Positions 44,431 to 57,157 of a stretch of 64,000 nt of DNA are shown piece by piece. The notes below the pieces were generated by a model. It saw nothing but the letters and a program-made list of their open reading frames with translations, did no database searches and was not told where the DNA came from. The first letter of the stretch is position 1, and each line of letters opens with the position of its first letter. A program made the translations under genes and the position numbers. Where the stretch lies: contig JAVHKY010000001.1 in NCBI GenBank assembly GCA_035079385.1, positions 9,262,501 through 9,326,500 on the forward strand, written 5' to 3'. The DNA comes from Aspidiotus rigidus. Lineage: Eukaryota; Arthropoda; Insecta; Hemiptera; Diaspididae.

Positions 44431-45558
44431 TTCAGACCGTCGATCTCAACTGTATTCTAAACGTTTTCATCAAAAAAAAAAAATTGCTGAGAGTTTGGCT
44501 ACTGGAATCGTGAGCTAGGACTTTTCAATTTCTCAAGAGTACTCTCGAACAGTAGCCACCAGGAAGTCAATCAAAATTCCAAATAGAAAATCCGTGACTT
44601 CTTCAATATTTTGCAAGAACTAATGAACGACATTTCCGGGAGCCTTGAGAAAATTTCTTTCCACTATATTCTTCTCAAAATTCAGCAATAGACGCCCTCA
44701 ATCATTATGAAATTCTCTGAAACATTTTTGTTTTTTCGGAAAAATACGTGGTTTTGAGATAGTTTTTCATGAGCCATTGGGACCCTTCGGGTTTCCGGGC
44801 CACTTTGTAAAATCGGGGACTCCCAAGTTTTTTCCTAGGTCGACACACACCTGGGGAAGACGACGGCCAGCGGAATGAAAAAGGTGCTTATGCTTATTAA
44901 CGGCTAAATTAAGGGAGGGGATGATTATGAAACAACGAAAAACGCATAAACTTCTACAGCTTGGAATATCTCTGAAACCACTTCACCACTGAAGTATACA
45001 ACTGATGCGTTTTAACAGGGAACTAGTTCTAGGGGGTGTTCAAAGAATTTGCCGTGCACCGTACGATATCCGGCAAAAACTGACCTACCCTGATACAGGA
45101 TTTGGACTTGGACTCAGAAGTGACTGAAATATCAAAATCAATTTGATCCATAGAACCGGTTTCCTGCGATCAACTTCGTTAAGGAAGCCATCGTTTTTCG
45201 TTTTTTCATAATTCTTCCCTCTCTTACAGTACGATTGTGCTTGAAAACCACCAGTCTTCCTTCCAACTGCTCTTTTCCCTTCCCTCATAACCACAAATAA
45301 TGATGTGTGTTTCAAGAGTTTTCTCTTCAAATTGGAATTTCAGAGAAAAATGACGGTCTTTCGACTGTACCAACAATTATCACCAAGTTTTCGCCATTAG
45401 GTTGATAAAATCTTATCAATCAAGAAATGTTACTGGACACCTATGAAACGAATATATTTATTGAGACCATAAGGTTTTGAAGTCGGAAAAGGTAGACTGT
45501 ATAATCAATCGAACGACATTGAAGTGACAAGAAAAGACGTACGCATAAGGGAAGGAGT
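44431..45558. other. no gene; host DNA after PLE-4
   Basis: An AACCGGTTTCCTGCGATCAACTTCGTTAAGG-type word of the composite repeat family lies near 45153-45190. No coding motif. Confidence 0.4.
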
Positions 45559-45786
45559 ATCGACCTATAAGTTTACCCATAAGAACGAGCAATAAAATTG
45601 TTATAAGAGATTAAAATCATTATCGCCTCGAAAAACACTTGCAAAATAATTCACCATGTATGCACAACGAGCATCGACCTATAAGTTTACCCATAAGAAC
45701 GAGTAATAAAATTGTTATAAAAGATTAAAATCATTATCGCCTCGAAAAACACTTGCAAAATAATTCACCATGTATGCACAACGATA
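45559..45786. repeat. tandem duplication, 114-bp unit, two copies
   Basis: Copies at 45559-45672 and 45673-45786, starting ATCGACCTATAAGTTTACCC and ending ATGCACAACGA, with only a few differences (for example CGAGC against CGAGT, AAGAG against AAAAG). The second copy runs directly into a PLE RT remnant, so a tandem duplication inside or at the edge of an element is likely. Confidence 0.7.
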
Positions 45787-45940
45787 CGTCAACAATATCT
45801 TGTGTATCTTCACTAAAAATGATACCTCTCGTAACTTCTATAATCTACTCAACTCTTACCATAGAAATATAAAACTCACGGTGGAAATAGGGGGAGAGTC
45901 TATCAATTTTTGGGACTTGAAGGTGTGCTTTGCTCGTTGA
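45778..45940 (+). pseudogene. PLE RT remnant (motif C region)
   Basis: Reads RYVNNILCIFTKNDTSRNF, then NLLNSYHRNIKLTVEIGGES, then INFWDLKVCF. This is the motif C region of a PLE RT with YVDD changed to YVNN (both Asp lost), followed by the conserved segment that in PLE-2 reads LTCEIGGAKINYLEL. The trace is lost after about 45940. Confidence 0.7.
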
Positions 45941-48059
45941 AAAACGCTGAAACTGTGTACGATATGTTGCATATACACTCCCAAAATACCCTGCAAGGTT
46001 CGGTATACCAGCGGTCACTACGCGACGCTTGTCGAGCGTACGTGGGTAGTCCTTGTAAGGAATGACTTCACAAGTCATCGTAAAAAAGTCGCTCAAAGCT
46101 CTATTTTCCGAAGAATTTTTTCAATCTAGAGAAATGTTGGGAATGTTGAACAAAGAAGTTCAATGAAAAACGGAAATCCAAATTTTTGCTTCAGAAAAAT
46201 TTTATGTCGGAAAGTAGACAAATTTTCGAACATTTCAAAATAAATAGCGTATGGAAGAGAATTTTTTAATTCTGCTTCTATACAGCCTCTAATGGAATCT
46301 TTCTGAAGGCCGAATATGAAATATCTTTGTGTCCATCCTTCTACAGAAAATTTTCTTACACAATCGCTTCAAACTACTGCGCGGCCTTCTACTCCCTCTG
46401 TATACCGTTGACTCATTAAAGCCAAAGACTCTTCTACATTTTGGGACTAGAGTCACGTCTATCGACTGGAGTGCCAGAATTGTGATATCAAATATATTAG
46501 TCTTTTCTAGAATTACATATTGCATACTCATTCTCCTACGTGTTATCAATCTGATAGTGTTCCTCAATCATGATCAAGTAGGTGTTCCGTTTCTGGGTTG
46601 CATACTTACTTTCATTCCAGAAAGTTCGATAAAGGATCAACGTTGGAAACGTTACAAGGTTGATAGCGCTTAGAAGGAAAGTATGGAATATAAAATACTG
46701 GAAAAGCCTTACTGGACAAACCTACACGAGCACTTCAGAGCTTAGACCAGGAACAACCTCATTGGACACTCCTACTTCACCACTCAAAACACTTCTTTGA
46801 ACCTGAAACCAGTGTGTCACTCCTTCATCGAACAAGAGAAGATCAAAATTTACAAGCATAATATTGATATAGTGGTCACAAATTAGCTAATAATATTATT
46901 AATTCTCTAATGACGATTTTATTGCATATTTTTACGGCTTGACTTATACGGCGAAGCTACTACATTCAATTTCTGTTTTTTCTTGTTAATTTAATATTAT
47001 TCGACTGACGATCCAGTCTATCTTTTCCGACAAAATTTTTGTCTGCTTTCGATTCAACCACTCGAAATGAATGAATTCACTTTCCTTTCCTTGGAAACGT
47101 GGAAAAAGTCATCCGAGTTGAACATAAATAGCCTGATAGCAGGGACAGACTCGGATAAACGTTCCGAGTACCTACATTCAAATACATTTCAATTGATCAA
47201 TGTCCAATAAGCTGCAAATTCTAGAAAATGTTCACCTCTATAGGCTTAGATTAGAATAGGTATTGAACTTCGTAGACCAGGCAGAAGTACGAGACAAACT
47301 GTTATGGTTGAAATCATCTTCCGAACTGTCATCTGTAAGACAGGTTCTCTGAACTTGATTCATGGGGTCGTCCTTCGTTTCACTTCTTGCAAGCCAACAC
47401 ATCTGTCATATCGAGTAACCTTTGGTATATTTGCGACGGCGACGTCTGTATGGAGCCGGGGAAAAGAGGCCCTATGCTATGTTATATTAATGTATATTCA
47501 GGTAGAATATTAATTAAGTATTCGTCTTCAAAATTATGAACAAATAATAAATTGACGATTATTACGCGCAAGGATAATCTCAATAGTTGAAATACGTAAT
47601 AACGGCTCTACTTCCACAGCTGTACAAACAATATCAATATGACTCATACATGGAGTTAGGATTTCCGTGCGGTAAAAACACTAAAAAATGCAATAAAAAC
47701 GAGTAACAAAAATCTAGAACGTATAATAAAATTTGAGATCATACAGTATACTACGACCAAAGAAAATTCATAAATTAACGATGAACACGATTAAAATCGA
47801 CAATAAGCAGCCAAAATCGGACATAAAATCAGAAAATTACCAAAATTGAGGGAATAACATGTGAATTACCTGAATTGACCAAAATAATCCAAAAAGTTTC
47901 GAGACCCGAGAAGGATGGAATAAACGACCATGAGTAATCAGGAAATTATCGAAGCCAAGAAAAACAAACGTAGGAAATGATGAAAATAAAGCAGAATCAA
48001 CCAAGAACGTTCAAAATTGATCGAAAAATGACAAAGAAAACCGAAGATGATCAAAACAC
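45941..48059. other. no gene recognised
   Basis: The largest frame (46329-46673 plus) has no motif. The region 47880-48050 is A-rich with repeated AAAA-TGATC words. Confidence 0.4.
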
Positions 48060-48600
48060 AACAAAAATTGGATGATAGGAGGAAGACGGGAAAAAATATA
48101 TGCTCTCGAGCTATAAACGATAGGAGGGAGACTCAGAAAAATTTCCACACTCGAGTTACATCCATATGAAAGGTGGGGCACTTGGAAAAATTTCGACTTG
48201 CGACCCGTAATATATGATAGAAGAGGGGGGGGGGGGGGGGCGACTTACGGTGTTTGAAGTATTGCACATCTGGCGGATCGAAGGGGCTAAGCCAACTGGC
48301 TTGTCTTGGGACTTGAATGGGCTATCCTAATGCAGGCCATATCATGTGTTATTTTTCATCCCACATAACCGGTTTCCTATGTATCGTTCAGAAAGTCGTT
48401 CTTTTCTTTGTCCCCCTCCTATCACATATACGTAGCTCGAGAAGCAAAGTCTTTCACAGTCCGCCTCCTATCTTATATAGCTCTAGAGTCGGAATTTTTC
48501 CAAGTTTTTGGCCGGACGGCACAAGGCACACGGCAAGTTGAAAAAAAAAAAAAAAAAACAGAGCAGGTTCCCCGTTAAAACCAGAGGAGGGCCTAATTTG
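48060..48600. repeat. third copy of the CCTATCATATA/GACTTGGAAAAA repeat cluster
   Basis: Words GGATGATAGGAGG, CTCGAGCTATAAACGATAGG, AAAATTTCGACTTG, ATATATGATAG followed by a poly-G tract (about 48225-48240), CATAACCGGTTTCCT, CCTCCTATCTTATATAGCTC, GGCCGGACGGCAC, poly-A and GCAGGTTCCCCGTT. This is the same order of parts as at 16806-17010. Confidence 0.5.
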
Positions 48601-51149
48601 ACCAAAGAACGACTAGACACGGCTGAAAATTGACCAAATATACCGTCAAGAAATACTTTGGAAGCATCAAATCTGTCCATGAACGCAAATCGTGCAAATA
48701 AGATCAAACGTGCGAAAACGTGTAACATCAAATGTCATAGGAGACCTCCTACATGCGTAGATCGTCCAGTTTTTTTATTAGAATTAGCCTACCACTCCTA
48801 AAAAAAAAACACACAGTATGATAGTAGTCCTCACTCAACTCATTACTTGTAGCCCTTTTTCCAGTCCTTCGGTATTTTGCGTCACTGACAAATGATTTGT
48901 GGAAATTCTTAAGGGGTCCTACGGCGGATGTGTATAGACAAATAGCAGTACAATTTAACGGATCTTGCCTCCTATCATTCAAACCAAATTTGACATTTTG
49001 GCATTTATTCTATTTTCGGTAGTTTTAGACGGAGTTCACTCTTATCTACACTCGTCTCTTATCAACCTTGAAAGGACTTAATGACCTGACGTGACATAAA
49101 AAAGTCAGATTGAAGCCATCTAGCGCTTCTATACTCAGAAGTTGGCAAGTTTTACATAAGTATAAAATGCTCACCTGATAAAACATAGGATTTCTCAAAT
49201 GCCACTTTTTATAACGAATCCGCTTTCGAGGGAAGAGTTGACAAAAAAAATTCGCATTATCGAACACGCACTGTTCCGAGTATGAATTCGAAAGAATCAA
49301 TCACAACATCATGCATTTTAAATTTAGTTAGTCCAGCAAATACTCATAGGACAGAAAACGAATACAGTAGAAATCACGAATGACGATACCGCTTTTAGCG
49401 ATTTACTGTTTACAACAAATAAAATTAGCGAGTCCTGGCTGCTATAGAAAAAATTGAAATTTTGATCCCCTTGGACATCGTTATATCCAATTTCTACTGT
49501 ACACATAAATATAGAATGATGCTGCACTTGTATACGTTGAACGCATTTTACAACACCAAAAAAACAAACACGATCGAGTAGGTGCGATGGTTCGTGTTCT
49601 ATTAAGGTAACTAAATTGAAACAAGCCTTTTGGCACTATATGTGTACATGGAGAAAATCCTAACAGGGAGAAAAAACTGTCGCCGAGAGAAGAATAGAGT
49701 CTAGACAGTTGATACATGTACCCCCAAATACATAATAGACATACGCGTGCAAGACCACGGGCGGACAAGAGACGGGCATTGTCAGCCAGGTAGGAAGTCC
49801 TTAACACAACTATGGATGTAATATCAACCCGGAAGTCCGGACGATAAGTTGTAGAGGATCATTTTATTCGCACTGTAATGTTCAATCAGCGATGAATACA
49901 AATTCAAATTTATTTCCATCTGACGGGGATTAAAATTTTTTTCGAGTATAAAAAATGTGGGTCGAAGAACATGAATCAAATTGCCACAGAATTACATTTT
50001 TAATTTATCTCGCACTCGGACTCGCGTGAAAATCACTCACAATTTCGAAGCTAAAACTCAAGAAGATCTTACGTTTGTGTAATACCTGCGATCATCAATA
50101 AAACGTCAGAACGACGACTACAGCAGATACGACACATGAAGTGAGTATTTTCCTCTCATTACCCGCAAACTTATTCATATACGACCTTCTCTTCTGGACT
50201 TTCTTCGTCATCATAGTTGCATAATCTCCAAAAAGAATTTCGATCCACATTATTAGCCTTTGTGATTTTTATTCACGTCATAGATTCAACATCACGCTTC
50301 CACTGTTTTCATTTACTAGCGGCTTACGAGATGCATTAAAGAGCCATGGAATAATATGGAATTGCGGCTCCCGCGTCTGACAAACCACGAGAACTCGCCT
50401 ACGGTAAAAACTAGTTCAATACCCTAGACTGTAATCATTTTCGGCGTGATCTTTCTAGAGTGATCTGCAAATTTCCTTCAAAGAATACAGGAGGATTCAT
50501 GGAACGAGAGGTTCTGTTGGGTGAATGTCGAGTTTTCAGAGATCGTGTTTTAGCAATAAGAAAAATGTAAAATTAAAAATTTTTACGACCCAGATGTCAA
50601 TCAGACGGAAAAATTAAAAAAACTTGAACTGCTACTAGCGTTACCGAGTTGTAAAAATTGCTAATCGTCAATTGAGCGTTCAAAATACTCTATTTTTTGT
50701 GGGAAGGGGGTAGTCGTAAGTTCAAAGAGATCCTTGAGGTTCCTAACCTGCAAATAGAAGGAAAAAAACCATTTCTATAACAGTTTTTACACTTCAAGGC
50801 TGAGCAATGTTGTGCACCGCAACAGCCAATCCATTCTGGTTGTTCGTCAACGAAAGCAGTTGTTGGTTGAACGGGACACCTTCAGTAGTACTCCCACGCA
50901 AAAACTGTACACAATTGGATGTCCCCACCCTCGGGGCACGGGCATACGCCTGGTGTCAGTATCATTCTGCAATGTGCCGATATTATGCACATGAACTCTT
51001 ACTCACTAGCATGTACCATAGAGTGCGCAGTTGAACTAGTGTTAGAAGTCAATGTTAGGGAGTCTGCATTATCCATTTCCTATTCACCATAACTGCAATA
51101 CCTCGTTCAGCGTCCACGGACTTAATGGGCTAGAAACAGATACCACACT
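48601..51149. other. no gene recognised
   Basis: Random frames only. The frame 50807-51034 (plus) is Cys-rich (CQYHSAMCRYY), but it has no matching splice or family evidence. Confidence 0.4.
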
Positions 51150-51222
51150 GAAAGAGGAGTTCTCAAGAGAGTCAACCAGAAAACTTGCAAATACCGCAAG
51201 AATAAATACCAGAGAAGCCGCG

Positions 51223-51262
51223 AGCGCTTTCAGTTGATCAATCATCATCTAAGCGAAAAGGA
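51223..51262 (-). ncRNA. hammerhead-like motif, altered core
   Basis: Minus strand: TTAGATGA, then TGATTGATCAACT (weak stem), GAAA, AGCGCT, C. Core base U4 reads A, so activity is unlikely. A second, better-paired copy (TGGTTGATCAACC) ends at 51839-51844. Confidence 0.4.
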
Positions 51263-51356
51263 AAGCGACTGAAGCCAAAACGACTAAGACAGCGAACATT
51301 CAGAGAAATCAAGGATTTAAGCAAAACCATATCCTGATGATGTCACACTCTTCTAT

Positions 51357-51836
51357 AACCTAAGGATTGAACTCAGGATCACAACTGTGGGAATCATTCT
51401 CGTAAATTAACACAATTAACCCTTCGTCAGGAATGAGCCTGTCAAAAATAATGACGATGTTTTCGGTATTCAGATGGCGGTTAATTTCAATACGTGCCCG
51501 CGCGATACGTCTAAAAAACAAATTCACGCACTCTTCTCGAAACTACGACCACTACCTCAGGACAGCCCCCTACATACCACTTCTCTACCAGTGGGATAGA
51601 ATCTTTTAATTCAATAAACTTTTTACGGTGTTAGGGTTGTAGAACGCTGGTTGAAACTCACGAGGGCGGAGGACACAATTTAACTGCGAAGAGAACTTCC
51701 CCAGAAATGGGAGCCTGATCCATAGCAACCTATCACCAAGGAGCGATTCGCGGGGGACGGAAGTTCTCGTAATCTTCCTACGGACCATAAGATCAATGTC
51801 CAGGTTGACTTCATTTACTCTGGCTAGGTATTTCCG
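51357..51836 (-). pseudogene. PLE RT linker and GIY-YIG C-terminal remnant
   Basis: Minus strand: LARVNEVNLDIDLMVRRK, then WIRLPFLGKFSSQLN and FQPAFYNPNTVKSLLN (51788-51606) match the linker of PLE-3. Beyond a scrambled stretch where the nuclease core should be, IEINRHLNTENIVIIF and GLIVLIYENDSH (near 51480-51400) match the PLE-3 C-terminus. The catalytic nuclease core is missing or unreadable. Confidence 0.7.
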
Positions 51837-51876
51837 CTAGCGCTTTCGGTTGATCAACCATCATCTAAGCAAGAAG
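51836..51876 (-). ncRNA. hammerhead-like motif, altered core (second copy)
   Basis: Minus strand: TTAGATGA, stem GGTTG/CAACC region, GAAA, AGCGCT (51844-51839), A. Same altered core as the copy at 51223, so the change was present in the parent element. Confidence 0.4.
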
Positions 51877-51960
51877 GAATGCGACTGAACCCTCTTTGGT
51901 ATTTATTCTTGCGGTATTTGCAATTTTTCTGATTCAATCTCTCGAGTACTCTATCTTCAA

Positions 51961-54526
51961 GATCGAACTGATTCAGACACCACAGCTTAGTAGGAGTAGA
52001 GTGTCTACCTAGAGCCATTGCCACACAGACCATACTATTGCTACTATATGTTAACAACAACCCTTAGGATACACTTACACCTTCCGCACAGTGGATCGTG
52101 TTTAGTGCTGCATTTTCAGAGACCCACTTCCTTCCACCCGGGCGTACTGGGGCTGAGTCTTCAGCACTGCTGCACCATACATCGGATTGAAGGAGAAGGT
52201 GTTGTATCAATCAAGTCAAACTTGGATTACCATGGCGAGGTCTTAGGTGTCTTCCTGTCTTATTCTTAACGCGAAGGACATGATTTATTTGAATTGGATC
52301 ATGTATGCGGACTGGGGTTAATTGCGGTAGGTATTTTTCTACTGGACTAGGCTTGTTCTATTTCTTCTATGTAGTTGTAAGGATAGGATCATGAAAAAGA
52401 ATAATGAATTATTGGAGGGATATTTTATAACGTGCTCTAATGATATTTCTCTCAGTGAAGCGTCGCTGAATTAATTTCTTACATTTTTTTTCATTTTGTA
52501 CATCCAACAATTTGAAAGACTGTGTCTCCATTTCAAAGATTTGATTTCTTTTCAGCCGCAGACATTGGCTCGATTGTAGTGTTGAGAGTATCGAGTCGAC
52601 TACATTATAATACAAGATACATATAATTTTTACATTTTGGTATCGTTCCAGGATTAGATATATCGGTCTTAAGAGATCACAGTCTCCCAAAACTTGTTCA
52701 ATGAATAATCAGAAAACAGAAGGCGGTCTTGATATATTCTTTAAAGGAAAATAATTCGAGCTTTTTACATAATTTTCTTCGAAACTATAGGTATTGTTTC
52801 CTCAAACATCACTGCCTGTTTGACGTGTCTTCTTTCAAAACTATTCCACCGGATGTGAATTAGGCTCCGAGATTTGATTGGTAACTGATCAAGAATTCAC
52901 AGAATTAAAATTTGAGGAAAATTCCGCAGTTAATAAGTTTACGTAAGCTTTATTAATTGCGTTTTAAAAATATAAAACGTAGCGAAGCTGAAATCCTTTG
53001 CGCACGAGATGTTATATACTAAGAAAAACAGAGCAATAAGGTTCCACGATTTTATACTTTTATGACTTGTTTATTTAGAAAAACTCTCTGCTATCTCTAT
53101 TCAACACCAGGTGCGCCCACGTGCCGATGGACGCTCGCTGCGTAGAGGGGAATGCACAGAAGAACGAACGTTCCCTTCTCCCTCGTAATTTGTAGCGTCC
53201 CAGGTTGCGGGCGCATCTTGCGTTGAATCGAGAGATAAACACCCAATAGAGATGTTTCTATAAACTTTAAACTTTTCACGAAGAGATAAGACTTCCGATT
53301 TTATTATTTTAATATTCGATTTTAATGGCGTGATATCTTAAAGAAGCAACGAACAGCACAGTCGCTTATACGCAGTCGATAAGAGGGTACAAAAGGTCAT
53401 AGTAAATGATCTCTCACTTGTTATTGAAATTGATTTCTTAGAAACTTGTACGCTCATTTCGCCGAGTTGGAGAAATGTGCAGTAACGTTGAGTAATAATT
53501 ATGCAATATGCTCAGCTTCACTGCATAGCTCCCATTATACAGAGAATTCTATGAATAGTGGAAATGCTGGTGAAGTGTGTTCTTCAGCTAGTTAGAATTT
53601 TACGGTATACTTGCAGTATACTCCGACGTATGTTCTTAGCAATATTATCGTGGTCCAAGACAATACATCGAAACAATCAATATCAATCGATATTGACACA
53701 TCGGTCTTTGAATTCAAACGGTCAAGCAATCCTCTCTTAAAGATCTAAATTAACAAACCACGGGCCACGTAGCCCAATAAACATCACACTTGCAGATGAA
53801 AACCTCAAGCAAAAAATTTGACTACCTTCTTTTTGTTTGATTTTTTCATTCACCAACAACCGCCGCTCCCTCTCACTCTAATATTACCCCCGCATGATTT
53901 CTTTGCAAACGCCTGAAGGCATATACATGATTCCGTATTTTTCGATGAGGTGGATAAATCTACTCTTTCGGCACGAGGGTGAAGCGAAGGGCCCAAGAGA
54001 CGGATGTGCCCAATTCTTAGTCGTGCTATGACTATTTTTCCACAGCGTCAGGACGAATATACGAAGACCAGGGGGTCGGGGATTTTTCAATCGAAAGAAG
54101 TGTACTATAGGATTGAGAGGACCAAAGCTTGTGCCATGATTTGATTTTTAGAGAACGATAGTAAGATTTCAAGTCATAGGCCGGAGAAGAGAAGGGATCA
54201 GTGATTGAGGAGCAAGTAGATTGCTATGATGCAAACAAATTCTCCTATCTGAAGACGATTTGGCGTTCAAACAGCGAAGGGAAGTCGTTTACATCGTAGC
54301 AATCTAATTGCGGACAGACTACTTTAGGTCCACTGCGTTGTGTTCCGAAAGGCTGACATGACTAGGAATCCAGAGGTAGGCAATTAAAGATAGAGACGAT
54401 GTTACGCTGTGCAGGAGGACGAGAATACACCAAACGACAAGGTTGGGTGAATAGGTGTCTCGCATGGCTTGAAGAGAGGGGTGCATCCCAATACGACTCC
54501 TTCCGTATGTATAGAAGGAGGCAATC
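51961..54526. other. no gene recognised
   Basis: Frames at 52018-52269 (plus), 52409-52690 (minus) and 53884-54090 (minus) have no recognisable domain. Confidence 0.4.
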
Positions 54527-55457
54527 TATACTTAGATTTTGACCTCCTGAATTCGGCAACATAAATTTTTATACGAGTTCGCGCTGAATTTCCGCGATAC
54601 GAACCAAAATAAATTGCAATAATAGCGAACATCTAGTGATTCGGCTCGTGGCGCCAACTAAACGACGAGCGATGTAGCGCAATATGGTGACTAGAGCATA
54701 TAATTTTCGCGCCTTTTTCCTACCGAACTCCGCGTATTATTCGCGCGTTTTTCTAGCGTATCATTTTAGTGCATTGTTTCTATAATCTTCTCATAAAATC
54801 ATTTGCGCGCGCTTCAGGTAATTTATTTGTAGAATGATTTGTATACATTCATGTAAATAATAAATCGTCGACATAGTTTTTGGGCAATGTTTGTGCCATT
54901 TCTAAGATAATAAGTGTACGTGAAAAGAGAAATGAGTTCCAACAGTACATGGAGTACACAGAACTGAAGGTTCTGGAACCAAGGTTCTAGGAAAAGGTAA
55001 TGAAATCGGATAATCCAATGTCTGGTACCAATCTTTTCTCACTTACATAACAATTGTAATGCGCACAAAAAAAGACGCAAAATTCGTTACCGCTTAAATT
55101 GTTTTACGCAAAATAAAAATTTTTCTCGCAATGATTTCTCCCTCCCCTCCCCCCTACAACTTCTACGTTCTTACCGCGCAAAAAAGAAGGCGCGAAATTC
55201 CCAAGTGAGCGATATCTTAAGATTCGAACGGTAAAATGCGCGCGAGAAAAAAAGACGAACAAACGGGAAAACGGCGCGAATAGTACAGTAGAAGTGTAAG
55301 AGGAAGAAGCGAGTGAAGAACGTAGGAAATACCACGACTCAAATCACTAGATGCTCGCTATTATTGTCATTACATTTTGGTTCGTACGGCGGAAATTTAA
55401 CGCAAACTCATATAAAAATTAATATTGCTGTACTCAGGAGGTGAAAATCTAAGTATA
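54527..55457. mobile_element. 0.93-kb element with 110-bp terminal inverted repeats
   Basis: Ends TATACTTAGATTTT at 54527 and inverted at 55457. The arms run inward through ACCTCCTGA, ATAAATTTTTATA, TTCGTA-type text and AATAATAGCGA to ATCTAGTGATT (54640 and 55344). The interior is GC-richer, with many CGCGC and GCGAAAAT words that are partly inverted. No transposase. A TA duplication is possible (the ends read TATA on both sides), which would fit a Tc1/mariner-type MITE, but this cannot be separated from the palindromic end itself. Confidence 0.5.
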
Positions 55458-55727
55458 CAAACGTAAAACAGACACACCCCCCACACCTACGAGCCGCTGT
55501 TTTTAGACTGGAGATTCAAAACGAATAACAAAATGCAGAAAATCGAAACATTTCTATCGATGCTCACAAAAATGAAGTTCACAGAGACAACCGGCCAAAA
55601 GAAATACAGATAAACAGACACACATATTGTAGAAAACGCTAATCTAAAATACATTGTAATATCCGGTAGGAAGGCAAAATTACTTACAATTTATAGTCGC
55701 TGAATACTTCAAAATTCTTGATACAAA

Positions 55728-56102
55728 ATTAACACCACAAAATTTACTCACAACTAAGACGAGTTTCGTTAACAATACACCAATGCGCGCAGAGCTAAAA
55801 ATACATTTGCTACGCACACTGAAAGAAATATTCTATAACAGTTATTAGAAAAAAAGAACTGTTATTAATAAATTGATGAAAAAGTCACAAGTTTGTAAAA
55901 GTTAAAAATTGGATGCTGAAGATATTGTAACTATTCCCTTTTTTTGCTCATATGACTTTTTCTATCAATTTGTTAATAGCCGTTATAGTTTTTCTTTCTA
56001 TTTCTTTCAGGGCACAACACAAATTTACAGCACAAAACGTATTCACAACTGAAACGAGTTCCGTTAACAATGCACCAGCGCGCGCGGAGCTAAAAATGAA
56101 TT
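55728..56102. repeat. 75-bp direct repeat interrupted by a foldback
   Basis: About 55730-55806 and 56022-56102 are direct copies (CACAACT-GAGTT-CGTTAACAAT-CACCA-CGCGC-GAGCTAAAAAT). Between them lies a foldback (55821-56008) whose arms share GAAAGAAATA, TATAACAGTTATTA and AAATTGATGAAAAAGTCA. Either the foldback inserted into a duplicated unit, or the unit forms the long terminal part of a small element. The frame at 55952-56140 is incidental. Confidence 0.45.
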
Positions 56103-56792
56103 TTTCCACACACAACACGTTATTCACTAAAGCGAAGTAACTGATGAGAATGCGAGTTCTGAATGATTATCTCTGAACGGAGCGCGCACTTTTTATAAAG
56201 CAGTTGACTTTGAAACTTAAAGGGCACATGCGCAAGCAAGGGGAAAATTTCCTCACGCCCAGTGCCTTCCGCTTAATAATTAAGCACGTATCAACTGTAA
56301 AAAATGAATTCAGTTACTTGAGAGAACCACGCCCGACGAGTCAAACCGGTCATCCATGAGGAGCGCTAGCAGTCAGATAAACCGAGTAACGCAAGCGTTG
56401 CTGTATTGAAAAGATGAGCGTGTGTACGATGAAAACGCAGCTCTATGTACCGCAATACCTCAAAGACAAACGCGATTATTGTAAAAACGAAGGGAATACA
56501 ATTTGTAGAGCGTAAAATTTTCTATCAAATGATGTTTCCTTCATCGAAATTGGAACAATTTTATTTTCTCCCTAAATTAGCATTGCCTCCTGGTTGTTTT
56601 TGTAAGTAATCCATAGTAGTAGGGGCTGTTAATCCGAGATTCTAGAGAATTGTGCATTTTGTCATAAAAGCATGAAATTTCGTGTTGAAATGTATGAAGG
56701 TGTAATAAGTGATATTAACAAGAGTTCCACACAAAAAGTCCATTTTTGTAGCCCCAGGGGTCCACTTCTGGGGATAGGGTTCATTTTGGAGA

Positions 56793-57157
56793 TTACACTA
56801 CTCACCCAACAGCCTAAAAATCGCTGAGCTGAAATTATCAAATTGTAAATGAATTTTGAACGCTGAATTCAATGCCGTTCTCAGTTTTTCGATAGGACGT
56901 CTCAATTTTTCGTATTCGTATAAAATATTCACGTTTATTCGCAGCGCGTTGTTGCGGAACGTAACACAACTTCTCGATACCGAGAAGGAACGCTACGTTC
57001 CGGAACAACGCGCTGCGAATAAACGTGAATATTTCATACGAATACGAAAAAAAAACTGAGAACGGCATTGAATTCAGCATTCAAAATTCATTTAAAATTA
57101 GATAATTTTAGCTCAGCAATTTTCAAAAAGTGTGAATTTGTTGAGCACCTAGTGTTA
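56793..57157. mobile_element. CACTA-type MITE (359 bp) with TTA target duplication and an empty-site control
   Basis: It starts CACTACTCACCCAACA (56796) and ends GCACCTAGTG (57154), with TTA on both sides. The body is a foldback whose arms share GCTGAG-TAAATTATC, the AATTCAATGCCGTTCTCAGT block and a CGCAGCGCGTTGTT block. The paralogous right arm of the palindrome (around 60005-60020) has the uninterrupted text GGAGATTATTGTTGCAG, read on the minus strand, with a single TTA. This shows directly what was inserted. It is related in ends to the element at 23273-23647. Confidence 0.75.

Larger units (their letters stand above)
51150..51960 (-). mobile_element. minus-strand PLE remnant related to PLE-3
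   Basis: Coding trace at 51836-51357 on the minus strand, with tail-type sequence on both sides. The block TTGCAAATACCGCAAGAATA at about 51185-51205 recurs inverted near 51905-51925. The hammerhead-like motif AGCGCTTTC(A/G)GTTGATCAA occurs at 51223 and 51839 in the same orientation, so the two tails are direct for this motif but inverted for the outer words. This is a rearranged or composite copy. No target duplication was found. Confidence 0.65.

Noticed and set aside
46329..46673. Plus-strand frame of 114 codons with hydrophobic stretches
   Set aside because: Hydrophobicity follows from AT-rich codons; no motif, and an opposing frame of similar length overlaps.
50807..51034. Cys-rich small frame that could be a secreted peptide
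   Set aside because: No signal peptide, odd Cys spacing, and two frames open together; not supportable as a gene.
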